The notes under the pieces are model-generated. The model had not been told where the DNA came from. It worked only from the letters and a program-made list of their open reading frames with translations, and searched no databases. Below, in pieces: positions 58,880-64,000 of a stretch of 64,000 nucleotides of DNA. The DNA lies in the NCBI RefSeq assembly GCF_002929825.1, contig NZ_PJJN01000035.1:62001-126000 (forward strand). Reading direction: 5' to 3'. Positions within the stretch are counted from its first letter, which is position 1; each line of letters opens with the position of its first letter. The stretch is from Cryobacterium sp. Y29. GTDB taxonomy: Bacteria; Actinomycetota; Actinomycetes; Actinomycetales; Microbacteriaceae. A program made the translations under genes and the position numbers.

Positions 58880-61369
58880 CTAGATTTCGGCCCCGATGGC
58901 TCCAATGAGGGCGTCGAGCATGACCCCGGAGGCATCGCGGCGGGATCCAGACTCGGGCAAAGTGCGCGGCGTACCGTCCGGTGCGACGGCGCGGGCGGGG
59001 GAGCGGCCGACCCAGGCCACCGCGAGGGTGTCTTCGCCCTTGAGGAAGCGTTGGGCGCGCACGCCCCCGGTGGCGCGTCCCTTGGTCGGATATTCCGAGA
59101 AATCGCTCTGCTTCGCGCTGCCGGGGTCGGTGCCGGGCAACGTCTGACTGCTCGATGCCACCGTGGCTACCACGGCCGTGGTGACATCCTCGGTCGACAG
59201 GCTGGAGAAGAACACGACGGTTTCGCCCGGCGTCAGTTTAATTCCGGCCATGCCTCCGGCCGCTCGGCCCTGTGGGCGCACACCCGAGGCGTTGAAACGC
59301 AGCAGCTGCGCATCCGAAGAGATGAAGACCAGCTCGTCGTCCTCGGCGCCCTGCACGGCACCGACCACCTCGTCCTTCGGCTTGAGTGCGATGATCTCGA
59401 AGTCGGGTTTGTTGGCCCAGTCGCCAGGAGTGACCCGCTTGACGACTCCGTGCCGCGTACCGAGTGCGAGTGCCCGATCGGAGTCGAGCGAGACAATGGC
59501 CAACACATGTTCCTTCTTGTCGGGCAGTACGAGATACTCGCTGATCCGCACGCCGGCTGCTAACTGAATGGACGTCGGCGGCATCACCGGAAGGTCGACG
59601 GGGGAGAAGCGGATGAGCCGGCCCCGGTTGGTCACCGCGCCCACCTCGGTGCGGCTCGTTGTATCGAGCGTCGACAGCACGGCATCGTGCTTGCTGCGGC
59701 GCTGCGGCGGCTGGATCCGCGGAGGCACGGCGTCGTCGATCGCGACCAGATCTACACGGGCGACGCGCCCGGTCACGCTCAGGAACACCCGAGTGGGAAT
59801 GTCCTGCACCTCGAGCACCGCAGCCTGGCGTTTAGCGGCCGCTGCCGACAAGCCAGCGATACTCGGCTTGGCCTCGGTCAGTACCGTGCGCCGCGGAGTG
59901 CCGAACTTTTCGGCGACAGCGCCGAGCTCCTCCGAGACGAGCGTGCGAATGGCCGCTTTCGACGACAGTAACTTCTCGAGTTTCGCGATCTCGGCGAGCA
60001 ACTGGTCGCGTTCGGCTTCGAGTTCAATACGAGAAAACCTGGTCAAGCGCCGCAACCGCAGTTCGAGAATGTACTCAGCCTGGATCTGACTGAGGTCGAA
60101 CACGTCGATCAGCTTGGCACGAGCCTGTTCGGCGTCGTCGCTGGCTCGAATCACCTGAATGACCTCGTCAATGTCGACAATCGCGACGAGCAGACCGAGC
60201 ACGAGGTGCAGCCGTTCCCTGCGACGAGCCAGCCGGTACGCCGACCGCCTGGTGACGACCTCAATTCGGTGGTTCACGTAAACGTGCAGCAGTTCAAGCA
60301 ACCCCAACGTCTGCGGGGCGCCGTTGACTAGGGCGACAGCGTTGATGTTGAAGGAATCTTCCAGCGGCGTGTACCGATAAAGCTGCTCGAGCACGGCGTC
60401 GGGGCTGAAGCCGGTTTTGATTCCGATGACCAGGCGTAATCCCTTGGTACGGTCGGTGAGGTCGGTCACGTCCGAGATGCCACTGAGCTTTTTAGAGTTG
60501 ACGCCGTCCTTGATCTTTTCGATCACTTTTTCCGGGCCGACCAGATAGGGCAATTCGGTCACGACGAGTCCGGTCTTGCGGGCGCTGATCGCCTCTACTG
60601 AGACGCGGGCGCGGGTTTTGAAACTGCCGCGGCCGGTACTGTACGCATCCTTTATGCCGGCGAGGCCAACGATGGTTCCACCGGTCGGCAGGTCGGGTCC
60701 CGGCACGAATTCCATAACGTCGTCGAGAGTCGCGTTCGGGTGCGCCAGTAGGTGCCGGGCCGCCCCGACGACCTCGATCAGGTTGTGGGGGGCCATGTTC
60801 GTCGCCATGCCGACGGCGATGCCGCTGGTGCCGTTGACGAGGAGATTGGGATAAGCAGCCGGCAGCACGTCGGGCTGGGTGAGCTGGTTATCGTAATTCG
60901 GCACGAAATCGACGACGTCCTCGTCGAGATTTTCGGTCATTGCCAACGCTGGGGCCGCCAGGCGGGCCTCGGTGTAACGGGGAGCGGCCGGCCCGTCATC
61001 GAGGGAACCGAAGTTGCCATGCCCGTCGATGAGCGGAACGCGCAGTGAAAACGACTGGGCCATGCGCACAAGGGCGTCATAGATCGCGGTATCGCCGTGC
61101 GGGTGGAGCTTGCCCATCACTTCACCGACGACGCGGGCACTCTTCACGTGCCCTTTGTCGGGACGCAACCCCATTTCGCTCATCTGATACAAAATGCGCC
61201 GCTGCACGGGTTTGAGGCCATCCCTGGCGTCGGGCAGGGCCCGGGAGTAGATCACCGAGTACGCGTATTCGAGGAACGACCCCTGCATCTCCACCGACAC
61301 ATCGACGTCTTCGATGCGTTCGGTGCTGGCTGTGGTGGCGGCTAATGGGGTGCTGTCTGAGCGGCTCAT
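58880..61369 (-). CDS. parC: DNA topoisomerase IV subunit A (type IIA, GyrA/ParC family)
   Basis: 829 residues from the ATG at 61369; a TTG six codons earlier is an alternative. The breakage-reunion domain starts [20 protein letters not shown], with the quinolone-region helix [19 protein letters not shown] and catalytic Tyr132 in PRYTEARL. A coiled coil and a C-terminal beta-pinwheel follow; a GyrA-box (QRRGGKG) is not evident where GyrA has it, supporting topoisomerase IV. Convergent with parE, 26 bp between stops. CAGAAT lies 6 nt before the ATG. Confidence 0.93.
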   Translation of the reverse strand: MSRSDSTPLAATTASTERIEDVDVSVEMQGSFLEYAYSVIYSRALPDARDGLKPVQRRILYQMSEMGLRPDKGHVKSARVVGEVMGKLHPHGDTAIYDALVRMAQSFSLRVPLIDGHGNFGSLDDGPAAPRYTEARLAAPALAMTENLDEDVVDFVPNYDNQLTQPDVLPAAYPNLLVNGTSGIAVGMATNMAPHNLIEVVGAARHLLAHPNATLDDVMEFVPGPDLPTGGTIVGLAGIKDAYSTGRGSFKTRARVSVEAISARKTGLVVTELPYLVGPEKVIEKIKDGVNSKKLSGISDVTDLTDRTKGLRLVIGIKTGFSPDAVLEQLYRYTPLEDSFNINAVALVNGAPQTLGLLELLHVYVNHRIEVVTRRSAYRLARRRERLHLVLGLLVAIVDIDEVIQVIRASDDAEQARAKLIDVFDLSQIQAEYILELRLRRLTRFSRIELEAERDQLLAEIAKLEKLLSSKAAIRTLVSEELGAVAEKFGTPRRTVLTEAKPSIAGLSAAAAKRQAAVLEVQDIPTRVFLSVTGRVARVDLVAIDDAVPPRIQPPQRRSKHDAVLSTLDTTSRTEVGAVTNRGRLIRFSPVDLPVMPPTSIQLAAGVRISEYLVLPDKKEHVLAIVSLDSDRALALGTRHGVVKRVTPGDWANKPDFEIIALKPKDEVVGAVQGAEDDELVFISSDAQLLRFNASGVRPQGRAAGGMAGIKLTPGETVVFFSSLSTEDVTTAVVATVASSSQTLPGTDPGSAKQSDFSEYPTKGRATGGVRAQRFLKGEDTLAVAWVGRSPARAVAPDGTPRTLPESGSRRDASGVMLDALIGAIGAEI

Positions 61370-61492
61370 TGAAAAATTCTGCTTCAATCGTGCGGCGGAA
61401 ACCGATTGAATCGGTCACCACTGCACTACGTAGGAAGCGCTCTCTGGAGCGCTGGAGGGCCCGAGTTCATCCCTGTGAAAGAATAAGACTCG

Positions 61493-62638
61493 ATGCCCAC
61501 CATGCTACCGGCCCGCCAATTCAGTGCCCTGCGCCTTGCCGATGTTCTGACCAGTTCCCTCAGCGCCGTGTGCGCCCGGCCGAATGCACTGGCTTTACCC
61601 CCGGTACACAAGGCGATTGTGATTCTGGCCGATGGGCTCGGCGTCAGCTCGCTTCGGGCACGCGCTGGACACGCCCGATTCCTGTCTTCCCGGCTCAATA
61701 AATCGAGCATCATCGACGGTGTCTTCCCCGCCACGACGGTCGCGGGAATCGCGTCGCTCACGACCGGCGTGGAACCGGGCCAGCACGGGCTGGTCGGCTA
61801 CCAAGTTCTGGACGAGGCCAACGACCGCGTGGTCAACCAGCTCACCGGGTGGGACGACGGCATGCAACCGGCCACCTGGCAGCGTGCCCGGACCGTCTTC
61901 GATCTGGCCAGTGATGAAAACGTGCCGAGTTTCGCGATCGGCCCGAAACGATTCGTGACCTCAGGCTTCACCCAGGCGGTGCTGCGAGGCGCCCAGTATG
62001 TACCCGCTGACTCTGTGGCCGATCGCTTCGCGGCCGCCCGCGGCATCCTCAACGACAACCCGACGGCTCTGATATACCTGTATGTGGCCGAGCTTGACGT
62101 GGCAGCGCACGCACACGGCTGGGAGTCCGATCGGTGGCTGGCCCAGCTCGAGACCCTCGACGCCGAAGTAACCCGCTTCGCTTCGACACTTCGTTCCGAC
62201 GAGGGCCTGCTGCTCACCGCCGACCATGGTGTGATCGACGTTCCGAGCGTCAGACACGTGTTGTTCGACACCGAGCCCGCCCTCGTGACTGGCGTACGTC
62301 ACGTCGCGGGGGACCCACGCTGTGTACAGCTCTACCTCGATCGCCACCAGTCGTCGGTGACCGCTGACACGCTGGCGGACGCCTGGCGTGCGTCTCAGGG
62401 GGACCGCGCCTGGGTCTATACGCGCTCTGAAGCCGTCGCGGCGGGCCTGTACGGACGCGTTGCCGACGAGGTCCTGCCGCGCATCGGAGATGTGCTCGTC
62501 GCCGCCCGCAAGTCGATCGCCTACTACGACTCCCGTCCAACCAACCAGAAAGCCCGCGGCATGATCGGGCAGCACGGTTCTCTCACCGATGAGGAAGTAC
62601 GTGTGCCGCTGATCCGCGCGGGCGCCTTCGCGCGATAA
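61493..62638 (+). CDS. Alkaline-phosphatase-fold phosphodiesterase / nucleotide pyrophosphatase
   Basis: 381 residues. Metal and nucleophile residues of the type I phosphodiesterase family are visible: Asp in VILADGLGVSSL, nucleophile Thr in FPATTVAGIASLTTGVEP, Asp/His in YVAELDVAAHAHG, Asp-His in LLTADHGVIDVP, and His in MIGQHGSLTDEEVRVPLI. No signal peptide is evident, so it is probably cytosolic. Substrates in the family include nucleotide and phospho-diesters. The ATG is preceded by GAAAGAA at about 9 nt. Divergent from parC. Confidence 0.9.
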   Translation: MPTMLPARQFSALRLADVLTSSLSAVCARPNALALPPVHKAIVILADGLGVSSLRARAGHARFLSSRLNKSSIIDGVFPATTVAGIASLTTGVEPGQHGLVGYQVLDEANDRVVNQLTGWDDGMQPATWQRARTVFDLASDENVPSFAIGPKRFVTSGFTQAVLRGAQYVPADSVADRFAAARGILNDNPTALIYLYVAELDVAAHAHGWESDRWLAQLETLDAEVTRFASTLRSDEGLLLTADHGVIDVPSVRHVLFDTEPALVTGVRHVAGDPRCVQLYLDRHQSSVTADTLADAWRASQGDRAWVYTRSEAVAAGLYGRVADEVLPRIGDVLVAARKSIAYYDSRPTNQKARGMIGQHGSLTDEEVRVPLIRAGAFAR

Positions 62639-62671
62639 TGCGCCGAAGCCGCCCGTAAGCACGTTGCGAGA

Positions 62672-63265
62672 TTAGACCGGGTACTGACGGCGCTTGACCT
62701 GCGGCTTGGGCAGACGCATCGGTCGAAGCTGCAGCGCACGCATGGCCGCATACCAGCGGATGCGTTCGGCCTTGTCAGAACCGAACTTGGCCTCGATCTT
62801 CTTGGTAAGCACAAAGCCGAGAACAACGCAGTCGACGACGGCGAAAATGAAAAATGCCCAGAGCGCAATCAGGGACACGCTGGCAACGCTGGGAATCGTG
62901 CTGAGCAGAATAACCAAGAACATGATCGGAATCATCAATTCACCGACACTGAACCGGGCATCGACATAGTCACGGACATAGCGCTTCTGCAGGCCACGTT
63001 CACGCAGCGGCAAGTACTTGTCGATGCCGGCCGCCATGCCAGCTCTGGCCACATCACGCGCAGCGCTCGACTGGGCGCGTGCCTGCTTGGCGGCGAGCTT
63101 GCGGTCATCCGGAACCAGCGGGCGTTTGTTCGCCGCCTCCTGCCTTTTGCGGGTCGGGGTCGCCTGACCCTTACCGGCGGTGTGCGAGAGACCCAGCCGC
63201 GCTGGGGTCTCGTCGGCGCTTTCAATCGACGGCTGGGCGTCGGGGTTTACGGGGTGCTTAGCCAC
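62672..63265 (-). CDS. DUF3043 membrane protein
   Basis: 197 residues from a GTG at 63265 with AAGGA about 6 nt upstream; a TTG five codons earlier is less likely. A polar, basic N-terminal half (PTRKRQEAANKRPLVPDDRK) leads to two membrane segments (LMIPIMFLVILLSTIPSVAS and LIALWAFFIFAVVDCVVLGF) and a basic C-terminus (MRLPKPQVKRRQYPV). This matches actinobacterial DUF3043. Function unknown. Divergent from the M20 peptidase gene, as is common in this phylum. Confidence 0.87.
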   Translation of the reverse strand: MAKHPVNPDAQPSIESADETPARLGLSHTAGKGQATPTRKRQEAANKRPLVPDDRKLAAKQARAQSSAARDVARAGMAAGIDKYLPLRERGLQKRYVRDYVDARFSVGELMIPIMFLVILLSTIPSVASVSLIALWAFFIFAVVDCVVLGFVLTKKIEAKFGSDKAERIRWYAAMRALQLRPMRLPKPQVKRRQYPV

Positions 63266-63290
63266 ATCAAATCCTTGCAATTGGGTGCCT

Positions 63291-63296
63291 TAAGAT
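63291..63296 (+). promoter_or_regulatory. -10 box for a leaderless M20-peptidase transcript
   Basis: TAAGAT, 7 nt (TACCGGT), then the ATG at 63304, in a 38-bp divergent intergenic region. No ribosome binding site. Confidence 0.6.
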
Positions 63297-63303
63297 TACC
63301 GGT

Positions 63304-64000
63304 ATGACGGGTAACCCACAGACAAATTCTTCTTCCACCGGCCGGGCGCCCGACGATGCCCGCGATTCAGCCGCCGATTCGGGTGCACGGGCCGGCCTTC
63401 GCACCGCGGTCGAACTAGGCCTCCCCAGCACGATCGCCGATCTGTGCGCGCTGGTGCGCATTCCATCCGTGTCCTGGGCAGCATTTGATCCTGCACACGT
63501 CGCCGCAAGTGCCGAAGCCGTCGCGGCGCTGGTGCGCGGGCTCGACGTCTTCGAGTCGGTCGATATCGTGCAGGCTGGCATTGGGCCGAGCAGCACCGGC
63601 AGCAACACGGAGCTAGGGCAGCCGGCGATATTGGCGTCGCGTGCAGCCCGCAATGGCCGGCCGACGGTTTTGCTCTATGCCCACCACGACGTACAGCCTC
63701 CGGGCAAGGACGAAGATTGGGAGTCCGATCCGTTTACGCCTACTGTGCGCGGAGACCGCCTGTACGGGCGAGGAGCTGCCGACGACAAGGCCGGCGTCAT
63801 GGCCCACGTCGCGTCCATCCGCGCTCTCGTCGCGGCAGTCGGTCCCGATTTCGATCTGGGAATAGCGCTGTTTATCGAGGGCGAGGAGGAATTCGGCAGC
63901 CGCTCCTTTGCCACTTTCTTGGATGAGAACCGCGAGGCCCTGCGCGGAGACGTGATCGTCGTGGCCGATTCAAACAACTGGGACATCAACACGCCCGCCA
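63304..64000 (+). CDS. M20-family dipeptidase (partial, runs off the window)
   Basis: 232 codons are visible and the frame is open at the right edge. After a polar N-terminus the M20 catalytic domain is clear: LLYAHHDVQPPGKDEDW (first metal His and Asp), YGRGAADDKAGVMAHV with the bridging Asp, FIEGEEEFGS with the catalytic Glu-Glu, and VVADSNNW with a further Asp ligand. It is a cytosolic two-zinc dipeptidase of the PepV/carnosinase-like group, usually about 450 residues, so roughly half is missing. The start follows a leaderless-type -10 box. Confidence 0.9.
   Translation, partial: MTGNPQTNSSSTGRAPDDARDSAADSGARAGLRTAVELGLPSTIADLCALVRIPSVSWAAFDPAHVAASAEAVAALVRGLDVFESVDIVQAGIGPSSTGSNTELGQPAILASRAARNGRPTVLLYAHHDVQPPGKDEDWESDPFTPTVRGDRLYGRGAADDKAGVMAHVASIRALVAAVGPDFDLGIALFIEGEEEFGSRSFATFLDENREALRGDVIVVADSNNWDINTPA

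Overview
The window is a GC-rich actinobacterial chromosome segment. Gene content and order point to the family Microbacteriaceae, possibly a cold-adapted genus; that placement is inference, since no 16S gene is present. The clues are a PucR-type FasR-like regulator with fabD-fabH-acpP-fabF and aceE, a glnA2-glnE/glnA1 cluster, a lipB-lipA/E2/lpdA cluster, sigA followed by a MurT/GatD-like pair, and small actinobacterial families (DUF3145, DUF4191, DUF3043, DUF7455).

1-5.1 kb is a carbohydrate-type ABC importer operon: end of a beta-propeller gene, two permeases, a binding lipoprotein, the ATPase and a HAD phosphatase. 5.2-17.7 kb is accessory and visibly decaying. It holds an 8-TM membrane protein, an MBL hydrolase, a monooxygenase, a 34-codon stump of a short-chain dehydrogenase, a wrecked nitrate-respiration locus (narG fragment, no narH, intact narI, narK frameshifted by a 13-bp tandem duplication), a PRISE-like reductase, a lipoprotein, a Pol I-like polymerase, a flavin disulfide oxidoreductase and a methyltransferase.

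18-28.1 kb holds DUF3145 and, on the minus strand, aceE, a FasR-like regulator, an amino acid permease and fabD-fabH-acpP-fabF. The permease separates the regulator from the operon it would be expected to control. 28.2-34.6 kb holds an AhpE-like peroxiredoxin, tRNA-Val(TAC), Nif3, a CdsZ-like zinc ribbon protein, RNase P RNA, ppgK, map with a divergent small gene, and panB. 34.7-41.3 kb is nitrogen assimilation: glnA2, glnE and glnA1, the last preceded by a well-spaced GlnR-like box. 41.3-48.7 kb makes and uses lipoate (lipB, lipA, an E2 acyltransferase, lpdA) and contains a membrane-anchored pseudokinase.

48.8-64 kb holds leucyl aminopeptidase, a PAC2 protein, an MFS transporter, the primary sigma factor, a MurT/GatD-like pair, DUF7455, convergent topoisomerase IV subunits, an alkaline-phosphatase-fold phosphodiesterase, DUF3043 and the start of an M20 dipeptidase.

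Two themes stand out. First, the GatD-like protein lacks its catalytic cysteine and its MurT-like partner lacks the zinc-ribbon cysteines; in a family known for group-B peptidoglycan this suggests a ligase joining something other than ammonia to the D-Glu alpha-carboxyl. Second, about a dozen genes have a TANNNT -10 hexamer 6-8 nt before the start codon and no ribosome binding site, so they look leaderless. The extreme case is map and its divergent neighbour, whose -10 boxes and start codons interlock within 18 bp.
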